Part shown: positions 51,301 to 60,773 of the stretch, in pieces
Position numbering within the stretch: position 1 is the stretch's first letter
Layout: each line of letters begins with the position of its first letter
Assembly (NCBI RefSeq): GCF_021917145.1
Contig: NC_061062.1
Location: 2,492,247-2,556,246 of the forward strand
Length of the DNA stretch: 64,000 nt
Reading direction: 5' to 3'
DNA from: Hypomesus transpacificus
Lineage: Eukaryota; Chordata; Actinopteri; Osmeriformes; Osmeridae
Made by a program: the position numbers and the translations under genes
Notes under the pieces: model-generated
What the model saw: only the letters and a program-made list of their open reading frames with translations
The model's database searches: none
Told to the model about the DNA's origin: nothing

Positions 51301-54300
51301 TAGCCACGCATCCGTTGAAAGTTCCTCGTGCTCCTCGTTCCTTTTCGACAGAAACGTCTTAATCTCAGGCAGCAAGTCAACAAATCGCTGCAGCACTTTT
51401 CCGCGACTCAACCACCTGACATCAGCATGCAGAAGCAGGTCTCCATACGCCGAATCGAGCTCATCCAATAACGCCTTGAATAAGCGATGCTGAAGCGCTT
51501 TTGCTCGAATCGAGTTTACCACTTTGACCACCAGTGACATGACATGAGAAAAGTCCACAACTTTCCCAGCCAAGGCTTGCTGATGAATCACACAGTGATA
51601 CTTCATGAAGTCGGGGAAATCCGGATCATTACAGCACAGTGCTATAAAACCAGCGTGCACACCGCACATTGCCGGTGCCCCATCGGTAGTGATTGCCACC
51701 AGTTTCTGAATGGGGATGTTCTTTTCACGGACATAGCTTTTAAAAACGTTGTAAATATCCTCACCTCTCGTTCTCTCTTTTAATTGGAGAAGAGTGAGGA
51801 AGTCCTCCTTTGTTGTAAAGTCCTGGAAAGCCATTCTGACAAATACAACAAGCTGAGCCGTGTCCATTACATCCAGCGATTCATCAAACTGCAGTGAAAA
51901 ATATTCACAGAGTGACAAGTCCTCCAACACCTGTTGACCAACGTTATCCGACAGTAACTCGATCCTTCGTGTCACTGTTGTAGGACCAAGAGGCACAGCA
52001 CGGAATGCAGCTTTTATGTCCTCTTTGTTTTTGAAGGTGCTGCAAACAGTCTCTGCGGTGACGGTCAATAGTTCCTTAAACAAATCCCCATCTGTAAAAG
52101 GTCTCTTGTGTTTAGCCAAAATGTGGCTAATACGAAATGACGCCTCAGTTGCAGCCTTACTTTGAGACGTAGGTTGTGAGAAAAGCGACTGTTGAGCCTT
52201 CAACTCCACTTTCAGCTCCTGAACTTTTTTGGCGCGGATTGCGCTCTTTGGTGGATAGAAGTCTTTGAATTTCGGATGGTTAGTGTTGTGGTGCCGCTCC
52301 AAATTCCCTCGCTTAGACAGTGCCTGTGGCTGGTGGCACAACATACACACACTCTTGTCTTTTACCAAGGTAAAGATGAATTCCTCCTCCCATTCATGAT
52401 GGAAACTGTAGTTTTTCGCCCTCTTTCGTGGTGCCTCTGCCATGCTTGCTAACACTATGTGGACAACACGGCCGGGTAAATAAACAAACCAACGGCAACC
52501 ACGCCCACAGGTATCCTGGGATAGCAGGTCTCTCAAAGGTCGTCTTCGGGAAAAAACGCCCATTTATTCTGTCGGTGAATTGCTTTGCAACACGCACAGG
52601 CCAATATGCAAATCCAGGTACAAGACAACGCGCGTTCAGTTTAAGAATCCTCCGCGTTCATGAATTAGTCGGAGATCAGTATTTCTGAAATTATTTTGGA
52701 GATCGACAGGGAAAGTCTCCGAGATCGACACGTCGATCGCGATCGACAGGTTGGCGACCTCTGTTCTAGATGTTTCCCTGCTCTCAACACACCTGATTCA
52801 AATGAACGTGTTGTTGACAGGTGTGCTGGAAGAGGGAAACACCTAGAGAAACACCCAGAACGTCCAGGGCGGGGGGGCGTGAGGACCAGGGTTGGGAAAG
52901 GCTGCAGCAGCCTCATGCTTCTCAGAACCGGTTGGCCGGGCTGTTGGGCTACTGTAATCAAACACAGTAATTCAGATTGTATTCGTATAGCCATTTCTAG
53001 AAGTAGAGTCACAGAGGGCTTCACATACGCTGGTAGAACTGCACCTAAACCCTATGAAGAAGACACATCATGACCATAATGAGTACAGGCCTTGTGGCTT
53101 GGCCTGGTCTCCCCGGGTAACATGAGGTAACAGATATGTTTTTTAGCGTCCGCCCAGGAAAAACTACAATGTGTTGTTTTGTCGTGTTCCCTGCAGCAAT
53201 GCCACGACGTGCTGGTGTCCGTGTACAAGGACCTACAGGAGGGCACCTTTGTCCCCAACACCACCAGCAGCTCCTGGAAGACCCGGAAGGAGGAGGAGAG
53301 GGAGCTCATCAACAGCCTGCTGCAGTCCTTCTCCCAGTCCACCCCCAGAACCAAGGCAGGGAGCTCCTAACCCACACCTAGGGCTGGATCACCTTTTTAA
53401 CTCTGCCTCCCCTCTAGTGCACCCGATTATAATGTTTATGTGCTATACTACTGACCACCACAAGGTGGCATTGTGTTTCTTTTTTAGCGGCTGTCATCCA
53501 GCCAGCAGGGGGAGCACTGGGGCCGTTTTGTTTCTTTGTGCTCTCACTCCTGGTGTGGCTGAACTAGAGCCACACCCATGGTGTCAAAGGAAATTAGGAT
53601 TTTTACCCAAGTCAAAGACGTAACTTCCGATGTTTTAACGTTTCAAAAGAACTGTTTGCGTTTGTTTGCGCCCGTGTTGACTGGAGGTCGTTTTGGTTGG
53701 ATGTGCTTCTGCTGTATCTCCACAGGCCCGTGTACACGGCCCGGCCAGCCCTCACAAAGTCAACTTCCACAGCCTGAGCAACATCAACCACTACAGGTCA
53801 GCACCTTCCCCTGGTGGCGTCACCCCGGGTTACGGTCCACGCCTGCGCTGGCCAGACCCTGACCCTCACCCTCCTCAGTGTTGACGCATGTGTGGAGGAT
53901 GTGTAGGGAGTCAGATGGCTGAGCGGTGAGGGAGTCGGGCTTGTAATCCGAAGGTTACCGGATCGATTCCCCGCTGTGCCAAATGACGTTGTGTCCTTGG
54001 GCAAGGCACTTCACCCTACTTGCCTCGGGGGGGAATGTCCCTGTACTTACTGTAAGTCGCTCTGGGTAAGGGCGTCTGCTAAATGACTAAATGTAAAAAT
54101 GTAAATGTGTCTCCTCCACGCAGGTCCGTGGTCATCGAGAAAGACAGCGTGAACAGCGCGGCCCTGAACGAGACCCCCCAGGACAGCCATCAGAGGATGC
54201 TGGTGGCTGGGTCGGTGGCAGTCAGCCCCTCAGGTACCCAGCCAGGGAGGGGGGTGCTGGCACACTTGGAGAAATCGGATGGGATTCAGATAAGGGTGGT

Positions 54301-55431
54301 AGCTGTGTTTTTGTGAATGACTCTGTGTGTGTGTGTGTTCCTGTGTAGGCTCATGTATTCTCCTGAAGGACACCACCCTGATGCCCCACATCCATGGCCT
54401 CCCCACCCTCATCACCCTGCTGTTCACCCCCATGATGGAGTTGCGGTCAGTCTGCGCATCACCCGTTTCCCAGACACACAGACAAGCCCAGATGGTCAGG
54501 GGAAGTGTCTCTAGTCCTCTTGACTTCCTCCTGTCCTCCTCCTACAGCACCGACGCAGATAGGACCTGCTACACTGGCGCCATCTGTGGTCTGGGGTGGA
54601 ACAGCCGATTTCAGGAGGCCATCTTTCCTGAACATGACATGGAGATCGTGTTTGACGTCAAATTCGATGTCGAAGACATAACTGAGGCAGGTCCAGTTTC
54701 TGTCATCGCTTAAAGATAAAGACAACGCATCATGTGTGATAAAGGGAAACACTTTCATGAACTTTCAGTTCAACTTTTCAGACGGTTTAGCTCTGTGTTC
54801 TGTTTTGGTTTTCAGATCAACGCCTTGCGGGCGGCTATCAACTGTCTGGTGTGTGAGGGGCCCAACGGCCCCATGCACCTGGGCCCCGACCGGATCAGCA
54901 ACCTGCAGAACGACTGCAGGGAACGCCTCCTCAGGTATGCACTACCACACACACTCACTCACACACACACATCAGTCACCCACCATCCCACCACACACAG
55001 ACCTATAGTTTTGACACATTTGTCAAATACACTGAATATCCATTGAAGCATATCCATGGTGGATCTTTGATTGTGCATCAGGATGTTTACCAAGTCGCCC
55101 CCTCGGGAAGACCTTGTCCCTGTGTACCACCACACTCCCAAGAAGTGGAACCAGGTACAGTCTGGCTTCAGCACAGCACCCAGTGCTGTACATTCACTGT
55201 GGTCTTTAAAAATAAATCTCCTAAAACATTTCACTGTCACTAGTATCAGGCCAGCCATACAACAGTTGCCAGGCCTGTAGCTTCCATCGTATAGAGGGAA
55301 ACGGATTTTCTTTTGACTGTGTGCGCGTGCAGGTGGAGCCCATTCATAAGATGGAGATTGTTCAGAAGGCAGAAAGGAAGACTAAAGGTGTGTTGTACCA
55401 GCTACACCCAGTCACTCTCCTCGACATCTGA
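33454..55431 (+). CDS. tdrd9: Tudor domain-containing 9, piRNA-pathway DExH helicase
   Basis: Germline ATP-dependent RNA helicase (Spindle-E relative) that acts with Piwi proteins to silence transposons. Exons: 33454-33584, 37781-37875, 38002-38063, 39350-39571, 40598-40720, 40962-41042, 41193-41357, 41444-41547, 41692-41811, 42060-42144, 42240-42297, 42413-42517, 42649-42746, 42829-42960, 43939-44104, 44287-44350, 44513-44576, 44688-44732, 44857-44910, 45410-45526, 45716-45823, 46402-46502, 46636-46809, 48563-48674, 49189-49404, 49584-49673, 49790-50053, 53197-53355, 53726-53796, 54124-54233, 54349-54445, 54548-54686, 54816-54934, 55082-55154, 55333-55431. Total 4023 nt, 1340 aa (human 1382). 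Exon 1 encodes AITAEQITEWFTLG, the family N-terminus; the start is 33454 or the in-frame ATG at 33487. Motifs: GATGSGKTT, DEVH, MSATIS, STNIAESSVTV, QRRGRAGR. Tudor core: VFFLDFGNT. Two introns use GC donors. Confidence 0.95.
34033..35864 (-). CDS. rd3l: RD3-like protein, nested antisense in tdrd9 intron 1
   Basis: Paralogue of RD3, the photoreceptor protein that inhibits guanylate cyclase; the role of RD3L itself is poorly known. Two coding exons: 35864-35554 (start MPLFGWMKWSRAEGE) and 34393-34033. They join in phase across CG|G to give 223 aa (human RD3 is 195). RD3-family marks: an N-terminal coiled coil (LLWHLEEKERLARELEQEQ), WLQNYPRLRTLIPPSEHLQLERLCAQI, then FREVLATNN after the junction and an acidic C-terminal half. 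The whole gene lies between tdrd9 exons 1 and 2 on the other strand. In human, RD3L likewise overlaps TDRD9 antisense, which supports orthology. Confidence 0.9.
34984..35193 (+). mobile_element. LINE-like 3' end, copy B
   Basis: Diverged copy of 31395-31612, ending CTGCCACAGTAAATTCCGTG, GGCGAATAAACTGAATTCTG and a short TTCTGA run. It lies in the rd3l intron. Confidence 0.6.
36458..36560 (-). other. rd3l: Candidate rd3l 5' non-coding exon
   Basis: A strong donor (G|GTAAGTA on the minus strand) ends at 36458. The coding exon has an acceptor CCACAG just before 35878. The upstream limit of this exon is unknown, so the end given is nominal. Confidence 0.4.
38076..39098. repeat. 1 kb (CA)n / AAACACAC array in tdrd9 intron
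   Basis: Runs of CA interrupted by AA every 6 to 20 bases over about 1,020 bp. It creates very long Thr-His-Asn and Val-Cys frames on both strands, which are artefacts. It begins 12 bp after tdrd9 exon 3. Confidence 0.97.
39184..39349. repeat. GTGACCTGGTGTGTGTGTGT minisatellite
   Basis: About eight units of 16-22 bp, ending in the acceptor TTTCCAG of the tdrd9 exon carrying helicase motif I. Confidence 0.92.
41821..41976. repeat. 12 bp minisatellite GTCCTGTGTGCC, 13 exact copies
   Basis: 156 bp, exactly 13 units, beginning 10 bp after the splice donor of tdrd9 exon 41692-41811. If the intron were retained, the frame would continue as 13 VPSC repeats before a stop. Confidence 0.95.
43057..43735. 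mobile_element. hAT (Ac-like) non-autonomous element in tdrd9 intron
   Basis: The ends are TAGGGATGCACCGAATCC at the left and GGATTGGGTGCATCCCTA at the right. A perfect 8 bp target duplication, TTAATTAC, is at 43049-43056 and 43736-43743. Near 43398-43436 the + strand reads PLLKHLRMKHPKE, a remnant of a BED zinc finger as in Ac-type transposases. The rest has decayed or been deleted. Confidence 0.88.
44135..44245. mobile_element. Decayed MITE fragment
   Basis: GGTCTGCAGCCCTGGTCCTC, then TGTTTCCCTCTTCTAGCACG and a TTTGAATCAGG motif, resembles the element that surrounds the hAT at 50324. It is followed by a (TC)n run at about 44255-44285 that serves as the polypyrimidine tract of tdrd9 exon 44287. 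Confidence 0.4.
45154..45337 (-). mobile_element. tRNA-derived SINE, copy 4 (inverted)
   Basis: Same family; ACATTTAGCAGACGCTCTTA at the left, CTGCTCAGCCACCTGTCTC at the right. It lies in a tdrd9 intron. Confidence 0.88.
46821..47166. repeat. G-rich minisatellite (GCCCTCGCACCAGGGGGG)
   Basis: About 20 units of 16-19 bp with G5-G7 runs, starting 12 bp after tdrd9 exon 46636-46809. Dense G runs on one strand could form G-quadruplexes. Confidence 0.93.
47428..48010. repeat. 38-39 bp minisatellite, about 15 copies
   Basis: The unit contains GGTGAAGGCTGTGAGAGGGA and GGATGTGGGGGTCCTGCCT. Copies alternate TGCCT/TGTCT and differ by one G. All three frames on both strands stay open across it, so the long open frames here mean nothing. 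It lies in the same tdrd9 intron as the G-rich array. Confidence 0.95.
48165..48325. repeat. (TC)n/(TCTG)n microsatellite
   Basis: Pyrimidine microsatellite in a tdrd9 intron. Confidence 0.9.
48874..49036 (-). mobile_element. tRNA-derived SINE, copy 5 (inverted)
   Basis: Same family in a tdrd9 intron; part of the TAGCAGACGCTCTTATCC tail segment is deleted. Confidence 0.85.
50081..50250 (-). mobile_element. tRNA-derived SINE, copy 6 (inverted)
   Basis: Same family, beginning 27 bp after tdrd9 exon 49790-50053. A short internal deletion removes the ACAACGTCATT segment. Confidence 0.87.
50324..52763 (-). mobile_element. hAT (Charlie-like) DNA transposon in tdrd9 intron
   Basis: A 2440 bp element with ends CAGTGGTCACCAACC (left) and GGTTGGCGACCTCTG (right). 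It is flanked by a perfect 8 bp duplication, TTCTAGAT, at 50316-50323 and 52764-52771. The motif NTCTAGAN is the preferred target of Charlie-type hATs. It carries one transposase gene on the minus strand. The intact ends and nearly open gene suggest fairly recent insertion. Confidence 0.95.
50598..52443 (-). pseudogene. hAT transposase, frameshifted
   Basis: The start MAEAPRKRAK at 52443 is followed by a BED-type zinc finger (CMLCHQ, LERHHNTNH), then a hAT catalytic core: FDESLDVMDTAQL, ITTDGAPAMCG, YHCVIHQQAL, WLSRGKVLQRF. The frame breaks near 51265-51272 (one-base change in an A/G run) and resumes as MISAVNAFKAK, ending with the C-terminal hAT dimerisation region ([28 protein letters not shown]) and stop at 50598. 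It resembles the transposase from which GTF2IRD2/ZBED-type genes derive. It needs a frameshift to be read, so it is probably inactive. Confidence 0.9.
53910..54108 (+). mobile_element. tRNA-derived SINE, copy 7
   Basis: Complete copy of the same family in a tdrd9 intron, 16 bp before exon 54124. Head GTCAGATGGCTGAGCGGT, tail AAATGACTAAATGTAA. Confidence 0.88.
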
Positions 55432-55693
55432 GAGGGCCGTGCCAAAGCAGCTGCCCAGGGCAGGGTTTCACTGGACAACCTAGGCAATCCTCTTTATGTT
55501 TCTACACGTTTATGGGCGCCTTCTGCAGGTATAATGTTCTCTGTTGATTTCTGTTGAAATTTTAAAGACGGTCATGGTGCGATATTATGCTGCTAATATT
55601 CTGTTATGTTCAGAGTTTGTAGGTGTGGTTAGGTCAAATTTGAAACACCTGTATTTAAGTCAAGCGGCCCTTATTTGTAATTTGACAAATAAA
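55432..55693 (+). other. tdrd9: tdrd9 3' UTR and poly(A) signal
   Basis: AATAAA at 55688-55693 is the best poly(A) signal. Confidence 0.6.
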
Positions 55694-56202
55694 TATTTGG
55701 ATAGTTACTTTACTGTATATTTTTTTCAAAAACAGTATCATAAGTATTGAGAGCAGTGTCTAGTAACTGGCTGTAAACATCCATATTATTTCTGACTAGT
55801 TACAGCTAGCACTCAACAGATGAATTGTCACTATTCTGTGTGTCTGCTAGCAAACATGGAAACCTTTTTATGGTGATCCAGTTCAAAAGTTTGCTTGTCA
55901 TTTCAGCACAGTGTGCCTCGCTCAAAGAGGCTCGTAGCCCTGAATATCCTACAAGTATTTATAAATGTCATTTCAAATCCCTTTGGAGTGTTTCCAAGCG
56001 CTGTAGGCACCGTGCCCTAACCAGCCGTAAGGTTAGCCATGTTCTCTCATGTCTTCAGAGGAAAGGTTGAGCTCCTCCCACAAGATCTGGCTCCTCCCAC
56101 AAGGTCTGGCTCCTCCCACTTAGCTGAACTGCAGCTCTGAGACCAGATGTACCCTGCTTGCAATCACAAATCTGAACAGATAGTGTTATACATCAAGGAA
56201 CA
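55694..56202. other. Intergenic gap, tdrd9 and rtn1 tail-to-tail
   Basis: No gene seen. A short tandem unit, GGCTCCTCCCACAAG, occurs about three times near 56075-56125. Confidence 0.6.
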
Positions 56203-57024
56203 TTTATTTGTCTTATTCTGTAATTAAATACATACTGTGAGTGCAAATAGTTAAAGAGTCCAGAGTCTAAGAACTACATTGAGTATAGTTGAACATAGTA
56301 CAAAGTTGGACAGTTAATTCAAACAAGCTAAATATCGTCAGATACTTCTTGTCTTCATGGTAGTCAAACAACAGTACCTAAAACATGAGATTGTGTATAG
56401 TTCCTTATAGTTATACAAAAGCAAAAAAAACTACAATTACCACATCTAAGACGCGTTTTGTCAAATTATTTTGTGCTTGAAAACACCGAAAGGAAATCAT
56501 TTGATATTTATATATATTGACATACAGTATACTGAGAGAAGCCCCACATCCTAACTCAGAAACATGAAGCAGTATTTAACATTGGTAGCAGAGCATTTCT
56601 GTGGGCATATCGTTTTTTTTTTGTGCCAAACCATACATTTGTTGTACGCACTGCAGAAACAAAATAGCGTGGTAAAACTGCACGAAAGATATCAAATATT
56701 ATTTACTCAAGGCTCGACTTCATGCACTTAATAACAAGCAACACAAAGAAAAAAAAAAGCATTTTTTTTTTCTTTTTGTCTTTTTCTGAATCGTGTACTT
56801 GTCTACATAGACGAAGGACGTTGACCATTAATGACTGTTAGTGTGTTAACCGCTAAAGACAGGTTTGGGGTGTGATTGGGTTCTCTGGGGGATGGTTTTA
56901 GAGAACACAGTATAGATGACACAACAGTACTACCCTCCACAGAGAATGACTAGGCTTTCCAACAATGAGCAAGCTGCCGGCCTCTGAGCTGAACTGGACT
57001 GTTCACTTGACGCCGAGACGACCT
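56203..57024 (-). other. rtn1: rtn1 3' UTR with poly(A) signal
   Basis: A minus-strand AATAAA at 56203-56208 lies about 820 bp beyond the rtn1 stop codon. Confidence 0.6.
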
Positions 57025-60000
57025 CTACTCCTCCTTTCGCTTGGCTCCAGGGATCTTCGCCTGGATCCTGGGAAGGAAAACAAGAGTTTAGTTCCACGTT
57101 CACCCCAGCGGGCCGACAAATGCAAGTGTGTACGCGAGTATTTCAACGAGACACTCACTTCCCCACGACGGAGTTAACCTGGGTCCGTATTAATCCCACG
57201 TATTGGTCAATCTGTGCCTGAGGAGAGGAAAAGATGGAAGTTGGACGCATTCAGATTTCACGGAGATGAAACGGATATACCATTGTGTGTCTTGTTTGGT
57301 TCTTACCTGGTGTCTCTCATAGACTACGGGCATGCTGAACATGGACACAACAGCTGCAAGAGAGATGGACAGAGACTGTTACATTCGGACCTGCAGTGTC
57401 CCTCACATATACACACTGTGTCAACAGAGTGTCTGCCCTTTATTTACATTATGCAAAGAGTAAAGGTACACGAGAGAGATAAGACATGGATTTTGTTGTT
57501 TGGAGGAATCCGTTTCAGGTATGTTATTATTGACATTAACAATCTTGCATAGCTATTTACTAACTAAATTAGTCAGCGCTACATCATTTACTTCCTGGTT
57601 GAATATGTGCTGAATGCTGTGGTAAAGCAACTGTTTGGCCGTCTCTGCTGATCTTGTCAGGTCATGTGGGTCTTGCCTCCCTCCTCCACAATACTGATCT
57701 CTGTCTGGGTGTCAATCATTGACTGGCTTCACTGCCACCCAGTAGGGCTGTGTGCATGTGTACAGCTCTCTCTTGGAAGTCGCTTTGGATCAAAGCGTCT
57801 GCTCAATGAATAAATGTAAATATGTGTGAGCTGTGTGTGTGAGCTGTGTGTGTGTGTGTGTGTGAGCTGTGTGTGTGTGTGTTTGTGTGTGTGAGCTGGT
57901 GTGGAAGGATGCAGAGTGCTGGAGACCAGGGAGCCAATCAGAGGCAGCTACTGACCCAGGATCATCAGAGTCAGCCCGTTGAAGAGAGCGCCCACGTAGG
58001 TGAGCAGCCACATCAGCACGGCAAACTGAAACACAGCCGAGAAGCAACAGTCAGGTCACCCCTACAACTCCACCACCCACCTATTCATCATCACAGGATA
58101 CAACAGGAGGAGATACAGCCATAATCTAAAGCTTTTTACAAATGCACGTCCACCGATTGTGTGTTTGTGAAAGGGAATCTGACCTTGAGGGAGTCGACCA
58201 GGTCCTGGACCAGGAACAGCCTGCGCAGTTCCTTGATGCAGGTGTTGACGTACAGTAGAGCCTTCTCAGCATATTTACCGATCTGCTCCTGGGACAAGGC
58301 GATGTCCACCTCCAGATAAGACCTGCGAGGCAACAGTGGAACACGGCACATGAGCAACTTGTACATTCACACAATTCTCTTCACACACCATCATCTTCTC
58401 GGGTATGGGTTTAAGTGCAGTTCTACGGGCGTCTGAGAGGCCCTCTGTGACACTGCGTGTAAAAACGGCCACGGGCCGTGCATGAATAACATATCTGATC
58501 ATCGTGGTTCATCGTCTCCTCACTTGAATGGGTGGCCTTCGTCAGTCTTCTGCACGGCCTGCAGCACGGACTTGTAGACCCTGAAGCTGATGGTGGCAGA
58601 GAGGGCGGCCAGCGCTAAGTAGGCCCCCACGCTGACCACGCTGAACTGGGTCAGGGAGAAGAACAGCAGCAGCAGGCTGCCGAACACGGCTCCCGACTGC
58701 TTCACATTCCTCCAGTAGAGCAGGTCGATGGCTGGGGACAGAGCAAGACCACCAGGGGTTAGGACCAGGAGTAAGGACCAGGGGTAAGGACTAGGCCCCA
58801 GCACCGCAGAGGTACAGCGCCAAGCCACCCTCACCCACCAACCGCTACACATCCGGACACTCGTTTCCAGCAAGCTACTCCTCTACAGCCGACATTTAGG
58901 TCATGTATCTGGAAGCCACTGGCAAAGTAGCTTCCTTTGGGAACAGCTGACATACATGATGTTTCTAATAGCTTTTTATTGCCTTCAATCCAGCTGCCCT
59001 CCACCAAACTGTGTGAAGGCGACAGAGCGACAACTCTTTGGTTCTTTTCTCCTATATATAGAGCGACCTTTGCGAACGATAATACCTGACTCTGACTTGT
59101 TGAACAAGCGTCTCACATTCATGGTACGGCTGCCACAGGGAGCCAGGACTTCTTATCTACGGATGGTATGTGTTGCTGCAATCACCAACACCTGGCCAGC
59201 TCTCACACGCTGACACACACACACACACACTGGTGATACCCCGAAATCCAGTCCAGGTTGACCTGTCCCCACCAGTAGCGCCCCTTCACAAAGCTCAGTT
59301 AATGATTCATGATTGATTGGGAGCTGGTGGAGATAGAGGCAGAACTGAACGCCGTATCAGCAGTGTTAACAGATAACAGCTCAAAGTGACCTGGTCACAC
59401 TGGCCAGAGTTCTGCAAACTTCAGGGGTGTCATGACGACGGTGAAATACTGATGCATTTGAAGACCTCCATAAGGAATGACAGCGAACGTTCCAGGATAC
59501 AGGACAGCTTCCCTGTAAACCTGAATGGTCTCTTCTGAAACAGTGGCAGTCCCAGAGACTGAGTGACATGATGTGTTCCTAAGTGGGCGTTTCTGAGCCC
59601 CTAGCAGGGGATGATGGGACACGTCTGGATTAAGGCAGTGTAGCGTTGCAGCTCAAGGAGCTTCCAAGACCTTCGCCTATGTTGGCTGGAAACACAGGCC
59701 TGTTTCCATGACACCCAGCGGCTGGTTCACCCCCGCTGAGCTTCAGTGCCTTCCCCACCGGATGCTGTTGGTCTCAGCCCAGCCCAGACCAGCCCAGCCC
59801 CCCAGCCCAGACCCCCAGCCCAGCCTAGCCCAGACCCCCTTGCCCAGACCCCCAGCCCAGCCTAGCCCAGACCCCCTAGCCCAGACCCCCAGCCCAGCCT
59901 AGCCCAGACCCCCTAGCCCAGACCCCCAGCCCAGACCAGCCCAGACCCCCAGCCCAGCCTAGCCCAGCCCCCCAGCCCAGCCCCCAGCCTTGCCTCCCTT

Positions 60001-60773
60001 TGTCAGCTAAACTGTGTCTCTGACACCTGGAAGCCGTGTGATTGATGAGTGAGTAGGTGAACAGGCAGATTCCTCAGCGTGTGAGAGGAGCAGGATTCTG
60101 CCATGTCCCCTGGGTGTCTTCCACTTCCTCCCCAAGCCTGCCTGCTGCCTGTTCTAATTTTAGCTGGAGGGCTGTGAGCGGCAGAGATGACGGCCATTTT
60201 TATTTTCTACCAAAGGCATCCGAGGATGCCAAAAGGCTAAAACTGGATGATGAAAGAACACTTGTTCTTCCAGCTCGGCTGGTTCAGAACAGGTGCAGAG
60301 ACAGGCATTTCCTGCTCTGCTCACAGACAAATTCACCTAAATCATGTCAGAAGCCTCCCCCTTATCAATAACTAACACTGATCGACCTACTTCCCTCTGA
60401 TCAATACCCAGAATCAATTGTTTTTTTTGTTTCAACATGCAGTCTCTAAACACCTTTCAGAAGGACACTCCGTCCTAAAATATTCGTCCGCTGCCACAAG
60501 CCACGGTGTCGCAACGATTTACAATCTTGAGATCTAGCGCTTTGCATTGAGATGCTCTGTCAGGCTTGCCCCTCCACACAACACACACACAACACGAAGC
60601 AGCTGGAACGCAGGACAGGCATGACAGCGTCGCAGGAGAGCCGGGCGCGGACAGACAACAGCTTAAAACGTGCCCTGAGACGTGTTCCACACAGACAGCG
60701 TTAAGAAAACGTGCGCGAGAGAGAAGCGTTAGCGAAAGCGGTAGAAGTGCGTGTACTGACCTGCGGCTCCCAT
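57025..60773 (-). CDS. rtn1: Reticulon 1, short isoform
   Basis: Endoplasmic-reticulum membrane-shaping protein whose reticulon homology domain inserts two hairpins into the cytosolic leaflet. Exons, 5' to 3': 60773-60761, 58731-58524, 58322-58184, 58025-57956, 57353-57307, 57217-57159, 57067-57025; 579 nt, 192 aa (human RTN1-C 208). The first exon gives only MGAA plus one base, spliced to [13 protein letters not shown]. Hairpin 1 is within [20 protein letters not shown]; hairpin 2 within [20 protein letters not shown]. It ends [20 protein letters not shown] then [13 protein letters not shown]. This C-terminus is closest to RTN1 among the reticulons. Longer isoforms would need upstream exons that were not seen. 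The a/b paralogue is not assigned. Confidence 0.93.
57570..57827 (+). mobile_element. Possible SINE/LINE 3' tail in rtn1 intron
   Basis: Ends GTCGCTTTGGATCAAAGCGT then CTGCTCAATGAATAAATG, the tail shared by many fish retroposons, followed by (TGTG)n to 57896. The 5' limit is uncertain. Confidence 0.45.
58732..60760. other. rtn1 intron 1
   Basis: No exon recognised. It contains a minisatellite built on CCCAGCCCAGACCCC at about 59776-59992 (copies of CAGCCTAGCCCAGACCCC). Confidence 0.7.

Larger units (their letters stand above)
50276..52904. mobile_element. MITE interrupted by a later hAT insertion
   Basis: The sequence left of the hAT (TGGTTCTGAATCCCTGTCCT, CTGCATGTTCTAGAT) continues on its right (GTTTCCCTGCTCTCAACACA, ACCAGGGTTGGGAAAGGCTG). 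Joined across the insertion it resembles a common fish hAT-like MITE with CAG-TTTCCCAACCCTGGTCC ends. The outer boundaries are approximate. Confidence 0.5.

Noticed and set aside
50598..52443. Domesticated transposase gene (ZBED/GTF2IRD2-like host gene)
   Set aside because: Terminal repeats and target duplication are intact, the frame is broken and there are no introns, so it is a transposon copy and not a host gene.
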